This document shows, piece after piece, positions 7,780-16,355 of a stretch of DNA of 64,000 nt. Made by a program: the position numbers and the translations under genes. How positions within the stretch are numbered: position 1 is the stretch's first letter; every line of letters starts with the position of its first letter. Origin of the DNA: Solirubrobacterales bacterium (GTDB taxonomy: Bacteria; Actinomycetota; Thermoleophilia; Solirubrobacterales; JACPNS01); NCBI GenBank assembly GCA_016185345.1, contig JACPNS010000018.1, positions 1 through 64,000 on the forward strand. The letters run 5' to 3'. Under the pieces are notes generated by a model. That model saw only the letters and a program-made list of their open reading frames with translations, was not told where the DNA came from and searched no databases.

Positions 7780-9122
7780 TAGACGAGAAGTACGCCCTCC
7801 ATGAGGCCGGCAGCGCGAAGGTCGCGGTACCAGCGTTCGACCGGGTATTCCTGCGTGTAGCCGTGGCCACCGAGCATCTGGACTCCGTCGGAGCCGATCT
7901 GCATGCCGTACTTCTGCGTGAGCTGACGGACGAGCGCAGATTCGCGCGAAAAGTCCTTGCCGGCGTCAGCGAGCGCGGCTGCGCGGTAGGTGGCGAGGCG
8001 AATGCCTTCGAGTTCGATCGCAACGTTGCTGATCGTGAACGCGACGGCCTGGCGGTAACTGATCGGCTCGCCGAACGCTTTGCGCTCATTGACGTAGGGG
8101 ATCAGGTAGTCCTGGACGGCCCTGCCGCAACCAGCGGTCACGGCGCCCCAGGCGATGCGGGAAAGACGGATCATCTCCGCGTAGTCGGCAGGCTCGCCGA
8201 GCAGCGCGCCCTTCGGGAGCTTGACGCCCTCGAAGGTGAGCGTCGCCGTTGCGGCGGGGCGGATACCCATTGCCGGCTCCGGCGTGACCGAGATGCCTTC
8301 GTACTTGCTCTCGACGATGAACATGCGGGGCTCGCCGTCGAGCTCAGCTGCGATCACGAAGAGTTCTGCTTCGGCAGCGCGCGGGACAAGACTCTTGACG
8401 CCCTCGAGCATGAAGCCGCCGTCGGCGTCCTTGGTCGCCTTGGTCTGCAGGGTGAAGGGATCAAACATCGGCTTCGGCTCCATCACCGCGAGTGCCGCGG
8501 CAGGGACGTCTTCGCCGACGAACTCCGGCAGGTAGGTGGCCTGCTGATCTGCGTCGCCCCAAAGGCCGATCGCAGTCGAGACCGCCGCAGGCGCAAGAAC
8601 TGCGACTGCCAAACCGAGGTCGCCCTTGGCCAGGGCCTCGCTGATGAGGACGCTGGTGACTGCCGAGCGTTGCTCGACTGCGCCGCCGAGCTCCTCGGGA
8701 ACGCCGATCATCGTGACGCCCAGCTCGGTGCTCGCCTTCAGAACCTCAGGGGGCGTTACGCAGTCGTTTGAGGACTTCGTGGCGATCGGGAGCAGTTCGC
8801 TCTGGGCGAAGTCTCCGAAGGCCTCGACCAGCATCTCCTGCTCGTCGTCGGGGGTGAGGTCGAACTTGCCTGCGCCATCGGCCTTGGCCTGACGCGCGGG
8901 CTTGTCCTGCTTGGACTTGGCAGAGAACTGGCGACCGGCGGCAGCGGCTGCCTTGAAGCCGTTCTTTGACCCGTGGTAGACAGCCTTCTCGGTCGGTTTG
9001 CGCAGCTTGAGCTTGTCGATCGTGCTTGAGCTGGCGAGATTGTTCAGCCAGCGCAGTCCAAGCCCCATGCTTTTTTCAGCAGGCGTCTTGGCGGACGGTT
9101 TTGTCGGTGTGTTTTGTGACAT
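7779..9122 (-). CDS. Second acyl-CoA dehydrogenase subunit with basic N-terminal extension
   Basis: A 447-residue acyl-CoA dehydrogenase-fold protein. The first 90 residues are a Lys/Ala/Ser-rich extension (PTKPSAKTPAEKS at its start) absent from standard family members; the fold begins near DLTPDDEQEMLVEAFG. The C-terminus stops early, at YRDLRAAGLMEGVLLV: the Glu of LMEG aligns with the catalytic Glu of the partner, but the helix normally following it is missing. AVMEPKPMFDPF replaces the usual TEP-GSD substrate motif. It is the first gene of the operon, downstream of the palindrome at 9191-9216. I infer a heteromeric enzyme with the gene at 6559-7779. Confidence 0.85.
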   Translation of the reverse strand: MSQNTPTKPSAKTPAEKSMGLGLRWLNNLASSSTIDKLKLRKPTEKAVYHGSKNGFKAAAAAGRQFSAKSKQDKPARQAKADGAGKFDLTPDDEQEMLVEAFGDFAQSELLPIATKSSNDCVTPPEVLKASTELGVTMIGVPEELGGAVEQRSAVTSVLISEALAKGDLGLAVAVLAPAAVSTAIGLWGDADQQATYLPEFVGEDVPAAALAVMEPKPMFDPFTLQTKATKDADGGFMLEGVKSLVPRAAEAELFVIAAELDGEPRMFIVESKYEGISVTPEPAMGIRPAATATLTFEGVKLPKGALLGEPADYAEMIRLSRIAWGAVTAGCGRAVQDYLIPYVNERKAFGEPISYRQAVAFTISNVAIELEGIRLATYRAAALADAGKDFSRESALVRQLTQKYGMQIGSDGVQMLGGHGYTQEYPVERWYRDLRAAGLMEGVLLV

Positions 9123-9190
9123 AGGCCTTCAGGTCGTGGGTTGATCCCGAGGTTGATGAAAGTGCTTCCCCAATTAATAGTGAATACTCA

Positions 9191-9216
9191 GCTAAGTGAC
9201 TATCCGGTCACTTAGC
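9191..9216. promoter_or_regulatory. Perfect 10-6-10 palindrome, likely operator of the fad operon
   Basis: Arms GCTAAGTGAC (9191-9200) and GTCACTTAGC (9207-9216) are perfect inverted copies around TATCCG. It lies 69 bases upstream of the first dehydrogenase gene (minus) and 62 bases upstream of the HD-domain gene (plus). Size and symmetry suit a TetR-family dimer such as those controlling fatty-acid genes. No cognate regulator is adjacent; the TetR gene at 59503-60123 is one candidate, without evidence. Confidence 0.7.
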
Positions 9217-9278
9217 CGATAGGGCGAAGCTTAGCCATATTTGTGCTCGTTGTCAAGTCGATGTGATGAACTGCACAT

Positions 9279-9833
9279 ATGCAGGATGACGAGCTCGCTG
9301 TAGATGTTTCGGCGCTCCTGGCGCCATGGGCCGATGCCCTTGGGTCCGATCGGGCCGGATACACCAACCACGTGATTCGCGTACTGCTTCATTGCGACGC
9401 TCTCCACGCGCGCGATGGGGGCAACGGCGAGCGCCCGAGCAGGCAGCTTGTGTACCGCGTCACGGGCGTCTTCCACGACCTCGGAATCTGGACCGACAAG
9501 ACCTTCGACTACCTGGTGCCCTCGATCGATCTGGCGGCGGTTCATCTCGAGGCCCAGGAGCGCGACGACCTGCTGCCGCTCGTCACCGAGATGATCGATC
9601 AGCACCACAAGCAGCGTCCTGCCGGGCCCGCGGGCGACCCGGTTGAGATCTTTCGCCGGGCGGACGCGATCGACGTGAGCCTCGGCCTGCGCCGCTTCGG
9701 GCTGGGCTTCGGCGATGTCCGGGCAGCATTTCGCGCATACCCGAGCCGGGGCTTCCATCGGACACTGATCCGACTCACCACAAAGCGCACGATCGAGCAC
9801 CCAACATCGCCCTTGCCGATGTTCAAGTGGTAG
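9279..9833 (+). CDS. HD-domain metal-dependent phosphohydrolase
   Basis: A 184-residue protein with the elements of an HD domain in order: NHVIRVLLH near residue 30 (first His), VFHDLGIWTD near 64 (HD doublet), DQHHK near 108 and RRADAIDVS near 127 (terminal Asp). Such proteins hydrolyse phosphomonoesters or nucleotides with two metals; the substrate here is unknown. It is divergent from the fatty-acid operon and shares the promoter palindrome. A cyclic di-GMP phosphodiesterase role is not supported because no GYP motif is present. Confidence 0.75.
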   Translation: MQDDELAVDVSALLAPWADALGSDRAGYTNHVIRVLLHCDALHARDGGNGERPSRQLVYRVTGVFHDLGIWTDKTFDYLVPSIDLAAVHLEAQERDDLLPLVTEMIDQHHKQRPAGPAGDPVEIFRRADAIDVSLGLRRFGLGFGDVRAAFRAYPSRGFHRTLIRLTTKRTIEHPTSPLPMFKW

Positions 9834-9851
9834 CGACCCTCTCTGGGGTCG
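9834..9851 (+). terminator. Short hairpin after the HD gene
   Basis: CGACCC (9834-9839) and GGGTCG (9846-9851) form a 6-base stem directly after the stop codon. No T-run follows, so termination efficiency is uncertain. Confidence 0.35.
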
Positions 9852-9942
9852 AACAAACGTCCACTCGCCGCCCTGGCGCTCACCTTCACCCCTACTGACG
9901 GTCGATTCAGTTCGAACCCGTGAGTAACCGGGTACTACCAAG

Positions 9943-12156
9943 ATGCATGGACGCCGACACAACGATCCCCAGGTGAGGCCGGTGCCCGACCGCGGCAGAA
10001 TGCCGATCAGCGAGCGCTACCTGAAGATCGTCACCGGGGTCGGGATGGTCATCGCGACTTTCACGATCATCATGGCGATCTCGTTCATTCCCGACGTTGC
10101 CCCGGACCGGCTGAACTTCTGGCGAGCGGTGCTGGGCGTGCCGGCGCTGCTCATCAGTCTTGCGCTCGTGACGATCGGGCCACGGCTCCCGATGAAGGTC
10201 TTCCAGGTCTTCATCGAGTCGCTGATGTTGCCGCTGCTGGGTCTCAGCTTCATCCTCATTCAGATCACCCCCGCGACCATCGCGGTGCTGTTCAACATGA
10301 TCGCGACGTTCATCTACGCGGGCTACTTCTTCCGGCGCGTGGCGCTGGGAATCACGCTGCTGCTGGGAACCGGGATCGCGCTCGCAACGCTGTTCGTCGA
10401 ACCCGCTTCGCAGACGCCGCACATCGGTGCCTTCCTGGTGGTCTACATCCCGACCTTCATTCTGATGGCACTGCTCCTGCACCTGCAGAACACCGAGACG
10501 CTCGATGCGCTGCACGAGGCCAAGCGTCGCGCGATGGAGGACCCGCTGACCGGTCTGGCAAACCTTCGTGCGCTTGAGCGTGAGGCCAGCAAGCGCTTCT
10601 CGCAGAAGTCCCGATCGGGTCGTCAGGGCGTGAGTGGACTGATTCTGATTGACCTGGACAACTTCAAGAGTGCGAACTCCAAGCACGGGCACGTCGGCGG
10701 AGATCACGCGCTGCGCATGATCGCCCACCAACTCCTGCGCATAAAGAAGAAGGACTCGCTGGTCGCCCGCGTTGGTGGGGATGAGTTCGCAATCCTCGTA
10801 CGGGCGGAGTCGCGGGCGTGCATCGAAGAGACCGCCGAGATCTACCGGGCTGCCGTTCGTGCTGCAAGTTCGATCATGGAGATGCCCGGAGTCGAGATCG
10901 ACGCTGCAGCCGGATGCGCGCTCTTCCCCGAGGACGGGCGCGACCTCAGCGAACTGCTCGACAAGGCCGACCGCGAGATGTACGCCGCGAAGGGCGAGAA
11001 GCGTCACAACGTTCCGAACCTCGAGGATGCAATCACTACGCATCTGGAACGACCGGCGTGGCTCGACGTTGAGCGCATGCCCGCACCCGAGCCGCGCACA
11101 ACCCACGCGACTCTCGAACAAGTGACGGGCGGCAACAGCGAGCGTCTCGGATCAATTTCGCTTTATGCGCGCACGTCGGCGGTCGCCTGGGCGTTCGGAT
11201 CGATCGTGCTCGGGGTCAGTCTCCTGATGCCCGACGCCCCCGAGTCGCAGATCCCCTGGTGGATCGTGTTGTTCGGCGGACTGGCGCTCTCGGCGGGGAT
11301 ACTCAAGGTCAATGCCCAGCCGCGATCCGCGCTGCATGCCACTTTCGACTCCATGGCGCTCAGCGGGATCGCCGCGCTGATCTATCTGACGGGCGGCCTC
11401 GAGAGCACGATGCCGCCATTGTTGTTGCTGCTTGCGGCATCGCAGGCGTGGTTCTGGGTCACTGAAAGAGTCGTCGTGCGGATGATTGGCCCGATCGTCG
11501 TCGCGCTGTCTCCGCTGCTCTACGACTCGGTCGGCAGTGGCGCGCAGGCTTCGATCATCTACGTCATGCTGATCGCCGAAGTTTCTCTGATCATCGCGAT
11601 TGTCGGCTCGATGTACTACGACCGCTACTTGCTCAGCAAGCTCCACGAGAGCGCCGATCGACTCGCAACCACCGATCCCCTGACCGGCATCAGCAATCGC
11701 CGCGCCTTCAGCGCGTTCGTGGAGGAGCTGCTCGAATCGGGCGAACAGCAGGAATTCGCGATCGTGATGCTCGATCTCGACAACTTCAAGCAGGTCAATA
11801 CCTCACGCGGACACCGCGCCGGCGACATCGCGTTGCGCGCGATCGCCGAGGCGCTCGACTCAGCGGCCCGCGACGACGACTGCATCGCCCGAGTAGGTGG
11901 CGACGAGTTTGCAGCTGTGCTCCCCGGCGTCGGCGTCGATGGTGCTCGCGCGCTTGCCGAGCGATTCGTTCAGACCGTCACGAATACGCCCGAAGCCCGT
12001 GATGCTGGCGTTGGAGCAAGCGCCGGATTCGCGCTATATCCGCTGCACGGTGAGACGCTCGACGAGCTTGCCTTCACCGCCGACAGCGCGCTAATGGCCG
12101 TCAAGGCCTCCGGCAAGGGCAGTGCCCGAGTCGCGCGCGTTGTCAGCGCGGTCTGA
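9943..12156 (+). CDS. Second membrane protein with two GGDEF domains
   Basis: A 737-residue paralogue of the protein at 482-2734 with the same plan: membrane helices (about 25-180), GGDEF domain 1 (about 198-350), a second membrane block (about 405-560) and GGDEF domain 2 (about 570-725). Both signature loops are intact, GGDEF at 278-282 and 652-656. Only the C-terminal domain has RxxD five residues before the loop, the inhibitory I-site. Both DPLTG substrate-binding turns are present. The start is uncertain: the ATG at 9943 or an in-frame ATG at 10000, which removes a charged N-terminus. The gene overlaps the next, convergent gene by 66 bases. Confidence 0.88.
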   Translation: MHGRRHNDPQVRPVPDRGRMPISERYLKIVTGVGMVIATFTIIMAISFIPDVAPDRLNFWRAVLGVPALLISLALVTIGPRLPMKVFQVFIESLMLPLLGLSFILIQITPATIAVLFNMIATFIYAGYFFRRVALGITLLLGTGIALATLFVEPASQTPHIGAFLVVYIPTFILMALLLHLQNTETLDALHEAKRRAMEDPLTGLANLRALEREASKRFSQKSRSGRQGVSGLILIDLDNFKSANSKHGHVGGDHALRMIAHQLLRIKKKDSLVARVGGDEFAILVRAESRACIEETAEIYRAAVRAASSIMEMPGVEIDAAAGCALFPEDGRDLSELLDKADREMYAAKGEKRHNVPNLEDAITTHLERPAWLDVERMPAPEPRTTHATLEQVTGGNSERLGSISLYARTSAVAWAFGSIVLGVSLLMPDAPESQIPWWIVLFGGLALSAGILKVNAQPRSALHATFDSMALSGIAALIYLTGGLESTMPPLLLLLAASQAWFWVTERVVVRMIGPIVVALSPLLYDSVGSGAQASIIYVMLIAEVSLIIAIVGSMYYDRYLLSKLHESADRLATTDPLTGISNRRAFSAFVEELLESGEQQEFAIVMLDLDNFKQVNTSRGHRAGDIALRAIAEALDSAARDDDCIARVGGDEFAAVLPGVGVDGARALAERFVQTVTNTPEARDAGVGASAGFALYPLHGETLDELAFTADSALMAVKASGKGSARVARVVSAV

Positions 12157-12684
12157 TCCCTGCATCAGCCAGACGCCGGCTGCAAACACAAGGCTGCCGA
12201 CGATCCCGACGTAACTGATCGTGTCAACCACGTTCGCGATCTGCGTGTCCTGCTGGAGCAGGCCGTAGTGCGTGAGCAGGAAGTTCCAGTCGTGCTCGCC
12301 GCCGCCGACCAGCGGCAGGGCCTCGATCGAGGCGTCGGCGATATACCAGGCGATGTAGTGGAGGTTCTCGAAGAACCAGATCGCGGCGAAGGCAAGTGAA
12401 AGGGCCGAGCGCTGGAACCAGAAGGCGACCGCGATCGCGCCCGGGACGAGCAGTTCCATGAGCGTTCCGCCCCACCACCCCGCCATCTCGCCAAAGATTC
12501 CGAACAGCGGGTGACCGGCTTCGTGGATCACGAGATTGATGTCGTCAACGATGCGCAGATAGCCGTCGGCGTCGGTCGCCATCCAGCGCATGAGCAAAAG
12601 TGCAAAGGCGATCAGCGCGATCAAACCCCAGCCCGTAACTGGGTTCCAGGCCGATCCGTTCAGCGTTTTCGCACGCGCAGGCAC
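12091..12684 (-). CDS. Membrane protein with HEAGH zinc-protease-like motif
   Basis: A 197-residue protein with about four hydrophobic segments. The motif VIHEAGHPLFG near residue 53 fits HExxH zinc ligands within a membrane helix, as in site-2 (M50-like) peptidases. Further conserved-looking patches are ENLHYIAWYIAD (about 105) and GGGEHDWNFLLTHYG (about 125), which could supply the third ligand. The NPDG motif of classic M50 proteases is absent, so protease activity is an inference. The GTG at 12684 is the likely start. It is convergent with the twin-GGDEF gene. Confidence 0.65.
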   Translation of the reverse strand: MPARAKTLNGSAWNPVTGWGLIALIAFALLLMRWMATDADGYLRIVDDINLVIHEAGHPLFGIFGEMAGWWGGTLMELLVPGAIAVAFWFQRSALSLAFAAIWFFENLHYIAWYIADASIEALPLVGGGEHDWNFLLTHYGLLQQDTQIANVVDTISYVGIVGSLVFAAGVWLMQGSDRADNARDSGTALAGGLDGH

Positions 12685-12773
12685 GTTCTCTTTTTCGGCA
12701 ACGGCGCGTGCTCAACTTGAGCACCATGAAATCTTCTCGCAGGAATCGAGAATTTTCGGTCAAACTACCCGCC

Positions 12774-13334
12774 ATGAAATTCAAAGCAACACTCCTAATC
12801 ACCCTGCTCGCTCTCGCGGCCTTCGTAGTCGGCTGCGGTGGCAGCGGCGCAAGTCTTTCTGACGTAAACAGCGAGGCGGCTTCGACCGCCGAAACGACCA
12901 GCACAAAGGACGAGCCCACCGGACAGTCGTCCGGCGGGAAGACCGTTCAGCCAAAGGTCTCTGGCTCGCTCGACAAGAAGCCGGAGTTGACCGACTCCTC
13001 CGGGGACCCGCCGACAAAACTGATCGAGAAGGACATCAAGGTCGGTACCGGTCCCGCAGCCAAGAGCGGCGACGCAGTCACCGTCAACTACGTGGGCCAG
13101 AACTGGTCCAACAACGAAGAGTTCGATACTTCGTGGGGCAAAGACCCCTTCGAGTTCAATCTCGGCGAAGGCGGCGTGATCAAGGGCTGGGACGAAGGCG
13201 TTGTCGGAATGAAGAAGGGCGGCCGTCGCCTCCTGATCATTCCGCCGGACCTCGGATACGGCGCTCAGGGCCAGGGTTCGATCCCGGCGAACGAGACGCT
13301 GGTCTTCGTCGTTGACCTTGTGAAGATCCGCTAA
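12774..13334 (+). CDS. FKBP-type peptidyl-prolyl isomerase lipoprotein
   Basis: A 186-residue exported isomerase that catalyses proline cis/trans isomerisation in surface proteins. The ATG at 12774 gives a signal peptide MKFKATLLITLLALAA followed by lipobox FVVGC, then a Ser/Thr/Glu-rich linker to about residue 70. The FKBP domain covers about 80-186, with GDAVTVNYVGQ, GGVIKGWDEGVVGMKKGGRR, IPPDLGYG and the C-terminal strand LVFVVDLVKI. Earlier in-frame ATGs would bury the signal peptide. Divergent from the HEAGH gene, and its stop overlaps the methyltransferase gene by 4 bases. Confidence 0.92.
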   Translation: MKFKATLLITLLALAAFVVGCGGSGASLSDVNSEAASTAETTSTKDEPTGQSSGGKTVQPKVSGSLDKKPELTDSSGDPPTKLIEKDIKVGTGPAAKSGDAVTVNYVGQNWSNNEEFDTSWGKDPFEFNLGEGGVIKGWDEGVVGMKKGGRRLLIIPPDLGYGAQGQGSIPANETLVFVVDLVKIR

Positions 13335-14176
13335 GCGACTGACTTGTTCGATTTCGTGGTGACGAGGCGGTCCGTGCAAACGCGGATCGCCTCCTCACTC
13401 GAATCGATCAGTGTGTAGCGGCGGTTGAGTTTTGCCGCCACCGCGCCGAGCGTTCCGCTTCCGGCGAAGAAGTCGAGGCAGCTGTCGCCCTCGTCCGTTG
13501 AGGCCGTGACCATCCGCGTGACGATGCCCTCGGGCTTCTGCGTCGGAGAGCCGGTCTTCTCTGCTCCGTTGGTCGGCACGATCGTGTGCCACCAGACGTC
13601 GGTCGGGAGCTTTCCGCGCGCGGCCTTCTCTGCGGTGACCAGCCCCGGCGCCATGTACGGCTCGCGATCGACTTCCTCGGAGTTGAAGTGGTATCGCTTG
13701 GGATCCTTCACGTACACGAGGATCGTGTCGTGCTTGGCCGGCCAGCGTGACTTCGCGCGTGCGCCGTAGTCGTAGGCCCAGATGATTTCGTTGAGGAAGC
13801 ACTCGCGACCGAAGATCTCGTCGAGCAGCAGCTTGCAGTAGTGCGCCTCGCGGTAATCGATATGGAAGTAGAGCGTGCCCCGCTCGTCTAGCAGGCGGTG
13901 GGCTTCTTCCAGGCGGGGGCCGAGGAAGCTGAGGAAGTCGTCGAAGCTGTCCTTGTATGAAGACTCGGCGAGCAGCTTTGTTGTGTACTGGCGCCCAGCA
14001 AAACCCTTGCGCGCGCCGTCTTCATCGCTGACGGTCTTGAGCGTGCGGCGGGTCTGCTCCTTACCGGTGTTGAACGGCGGATCGATGTAGATCAGGCGAT
14101 AGGAGGCGCCCGGAAGCTGCGGCAACAAATCGAGGTTGTCGCCGAGCAGGATGTTGTCTTGCGCCGGGTCGATCAC
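13331..14176 (-). CDS. Solitary beta-class site-specific DNA methyltransferase
   Basis: A 281-residue amino-methyltransferase (N6-adenine or N4-cytosine). Motif IV DPPFNTG is near residue 33 and the AdoMet motif I DFFAGSGT near 236; this IV-before-I order defines the beta class. ASYRLIYIDPPF and SPTQKPEGI are further hallmarks. The longer open frame would overlap pabB; the GTG at 14176 forms GTGA with the pabB stop. No restriction endonuclease gene adjoins it, so it is an orphan enzyme with a probable regulatory or epigenetic role. The target sequence is unknown. It sits at the end of a folate-precursor operon, an unexpected place. Confidence 0.88.
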   Translation of the reverse strand: MIDPAQDNILLGDNLDLLPQLPGASYRLIYIDPPFNTGKEQTRRTLKTVSDEDGARKGFAGRQYTTKLLAESSYKDSFDDFLSFLGPRLEEAHRLLDERGTLYFHIDYREAHYCKLLLDEIFGRECFLNEIIWAYDYGARAKSRWPAKHDTILVYVKDPKRYHFNSEEVDREPYMAPGLVTAEKAARGKLPTDVWWHTIVPTNGAEKTGSPTQKPEGIVTRMVTASTDEGDSCLDFFAGSGTLGAVAAKLNRRYTLIDSSEEAIRVCTDRLVTTKSNKSVA

Positions 14177-15543
14177 GTCTTCACGGTACGCGCGCTCGCG
14201 GCGGCGACGCTCTCGGCCAGAACCCTCGCCTTGTCCATCGTCTCGGCGTATTCGGCATCGGCGACGGAGTCGCTCGTGACGGCGCCGCCGGTGTGCAGAC
14301 TGAGCTGATCGCCGCTTTTGACGATCGTGCGGATCACGATGTTCAGATCCATCGCGCCGTCGTCGCCGATCCAACCGATCGCGCCGCTGAAGATTCCGCG
14401 CTGCGAGCTCTCGACTTCGGAGATCATCTTCATCGCTTCGACCTTTGGCGCGCCGGTCATCGAGCCGCCGGGGAAACACGCGCGGATCACGTCGATCGGG
14501 CCAAGGCCTTCCCGGAGCTGGCCGCGCACGGTCGAGACGAGGTGGTGGACGCTCGCGTAGCTCTCAACTACGCACAGCTCCGGCACGGCGACGCTGCCGG
14601 TCTCGCAGACCCGACCGAGGTCGTTGCGCGCGAGGTCCACGATCATCGTGTTCTCGGCGCGATCTTTTGGTGAGGCAGCGAGCGCCTCACGCAGATGGCG
14701 GTCTTCTGCCGGATCGCTCGAGCGCGGCCTTGTGCCCTTGATCGGCCTTGTCTCGACTGCGCCGCCCGCGCTCACCGAGACGAGTCGCTCCGGCGATGTG
14801 CAGAGGATCTCCAGATCGTCGGCGCGCAGGTAGGCGCCCATCGGCGCCGGGTTTCGCGCGCGCAGGATGTCGTAGAGCTCGCGGCCCTCGGTCGTCAGGC
14901 CCGCTCGGAATTCTTGAGTGAGACAGACCTCGAAGAAGCGCCCGGCCGCGATCTCGTCGCGCGATCGATCGACGAGCTCGCGGTAGGCGGCGGGCTCAGT
15001 GACCGGCTCAAGGCCGCATGCCTGCAGCTCATCGAGGCCGAACTCTCCTGTGACGCGTGCGGGCATCGCGAGGTCGATCCGATCTGGCGCGGATTCGACC
15101 AGTTGTCTGGCGGCGGCAACCTTCGCGGCGTCCTCCCCGCTGATCCAGGTGCATCGCGCTGCAGCGTCCACCGCGACGATCACGGCGAATCGAACGAAGT
15201 GCGCGATTTCGCCAGATGGCGGAGCTGCCGAAAATCGCGGGACGCCTGGCTCGATGGCGTGGAGGAGTTCGTAGGAGAGATAGCCGATCAGGCCCGACTG
15301 CAGAGGCGGGCCCTCGGCGGATCGATCAGCGGGTCGCGGCAGCTCGGCCAGGCGCGCCAAGGCCGAAGAGGGATCTTCTTCCTGCCCGACGCGCAGCTCC
15401 TCCTGTGGAAAGAGCCCAAGGTAAGAAGTGTTCCCAAGTCGCGACGGCGCCCCGGGATTGTCGAGCAGCGCGACACGCGAGTCGTCCAGTTCGCGGGCGA
15501 TCGCCCAAAGGTCCACGGCGCGGTCAATCCGCAGCGCGGTCAA
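14173..15543 (-). CDS. pabB: Aminodeoxychorismate synthase component I
   Basis: A 456-residue chorismate-binding enzyme that, with a PabA glutaminase, makes 4-amino-4-deoxychorismate for folate. The chorismate domain is clear: ETRPIKGTRPR (about 300, with the PabB-type Lys), ENTMIVDLARNDLGRVC, CFPGGSMTGAPK and YSGAIG-like FSGAIGWIG. A TTG at 15543 overlaps the pabC stop as TTGA and is consistent with the other coupled starts in this operon; the GTG at 15516 is the alternative. PabA is not in the window. Operon order: zinc-ribbon gene, pabC, pabB, methyltransferase. Confidence 0.9.
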   Translation of the reverse strand: MTALRIDRAVDLWAIARELDDSRVALLDNPGAPSRLGNTSYLGLFPQEELRVGQEEDPSSALARLAELPRPADRSAEGPPLQSGLIGYLSYELLHAIEPGVPRFSAAPPSGEIAHFVRFAVIVAVDAAARCTWISGEDAAKVAAARQLVESAPDRIDLAMPARVTGEFGLDELQACGLEPVTEPAAYRELVDRSRDEIAAGRFFEVCLTQEFRAGLTTEGRELYDILRARNPAPMGAYLRADDLEILCTSPERLVSVSAGGAVETRPIKGTRPRSSDPAEDRHLREALAASPKDRAENTMIVDLARNDLGRVCETGSVAVPELCVVESYASVHHLVSTVRGQLREGLGPIDVIRACFPGGSMTGAPKVEAMKMISEVESSQRGIFSGAIGWIGDDGAMDLNIVIRTIVKSGDQLSLHTGGAVTSDSVADAEYAETMDKARVLAESVAAASARTVKT

Positions 15544-16352
15544 ACGGTGCCCTCGAGATAACGATTGACCAGGGCGGCGCGAAGCTCGGCGACGCGCTCG
15601 GACCGCCTGCCGAAGTTGGCCGCCGCACGCAGCTCGATGAGCGAGTTGCAGATGAAGACGCCATCGGAGTCGGCAAGTTCCTCCGCAGACACCGCGCGCT
15701 CGGTTGGCGTGAGCCCGATCGTCGGCGCCAGTTCGAGCACAGCCTGCCGCGTGATGCCTGGCAGACATCGGCCAAGTGAAGGCGTGGCCAACTCGTCGCC
15801 GTTGATCATGAACACGTTGCTCGTCGCGCCCTCGATCACGTCGCCGTCGTCGGCGATCAGAACCTCGTCGAAGCCCGACTCGCGGGCGTCGCGCAGCAGC
15901 GATGCCTGCAGTTGGTAGTTCGAGGACTTGTGTGGATAGGCATAGCCCGAGACGTCGGCGAGCGTGAGGACGGCGTCGAGGCCAGCCTTGCTCGCAGTCA
16001 GAAGATGTGCGGTGACGATCCGAGTCGAAACCTCGGGCTCGGTCGAAAGCCCGAGCTCGCGAACTCCGCGCGAGACCGTTACGCGCACCACGACCTCCCC
16101 CTCACTGAACTCGTTGACAGCTGCCGCGACCTCATCTTCGAGCGTCCGCGCCGACGGTGGATCGGGGAATCCCGCGGCGACGAGCGCCGCACTCAGTCGG
16201 GCAAGGTGCTGCGGCAGTAGCGCGGGACGGCCGTCGTAGGTGCGGAGCGTTTCGAAGTAGGCGTCGCCGTGGAGCACCGCGGCGTCATAGACCGAGACTG
16301 CGGGCGCTGCCGGATCGACCAGTCTGCCGTTGACTATCGCGATCCCGGCCAC
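15540..16352 (-). CDS. pabC: Aminodeoxychorismate lyase / class IV aminotransferase
   Basis: A 270-residue fold-type IV PLP enzyme. The Schiff-base Lys lies in YPHKSSNYQLQ (about residue 144), and the tail motifs DEVLIADDGDVIEGATSNVF and GRCLPGITR bind the PLP phosphate. Adjacency to pabB favours aminodeoxychorismate lyase, which yields 4-aminobenzoate and pyruvate, over branched-chain or D-amino acid aminotransferase. The GTG start at 16352 is 3 bases from the stop of the upstream gene. Confidence 0.85.
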   Translation of the reverse strand: MAGIAIVNGRLVDPAAPAVSVYDAAVLHGDAYFETLRTYDGRPALLPQHLARLSAALVAAGFPDPPSARTLEDEVAAAVNEFSEGEVVVRVTVSRGVRELGLSTEPEVSTRIVTAHLLTASKAGLDAVLTLADVSGYAYPHKSSNYQLQASLLRDARESGFDEVLIADDGDVIEGATSNVFMINGDELATPSLGRCLPGITRQAVLELAPTIGLTPTERAVSAEELADSDGVFICNSLIELRAAANFGRRSERVAELRAALVNRYLEGTV

Positions 16353-16355
16353 TGG

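Noticed and set aside
9907-11121. Open frame of 404 codons on the minus strand
   Set aside because: Antisense to the twin-GGDEF gene; composition dominated by Arg, His, Gln and Asp.
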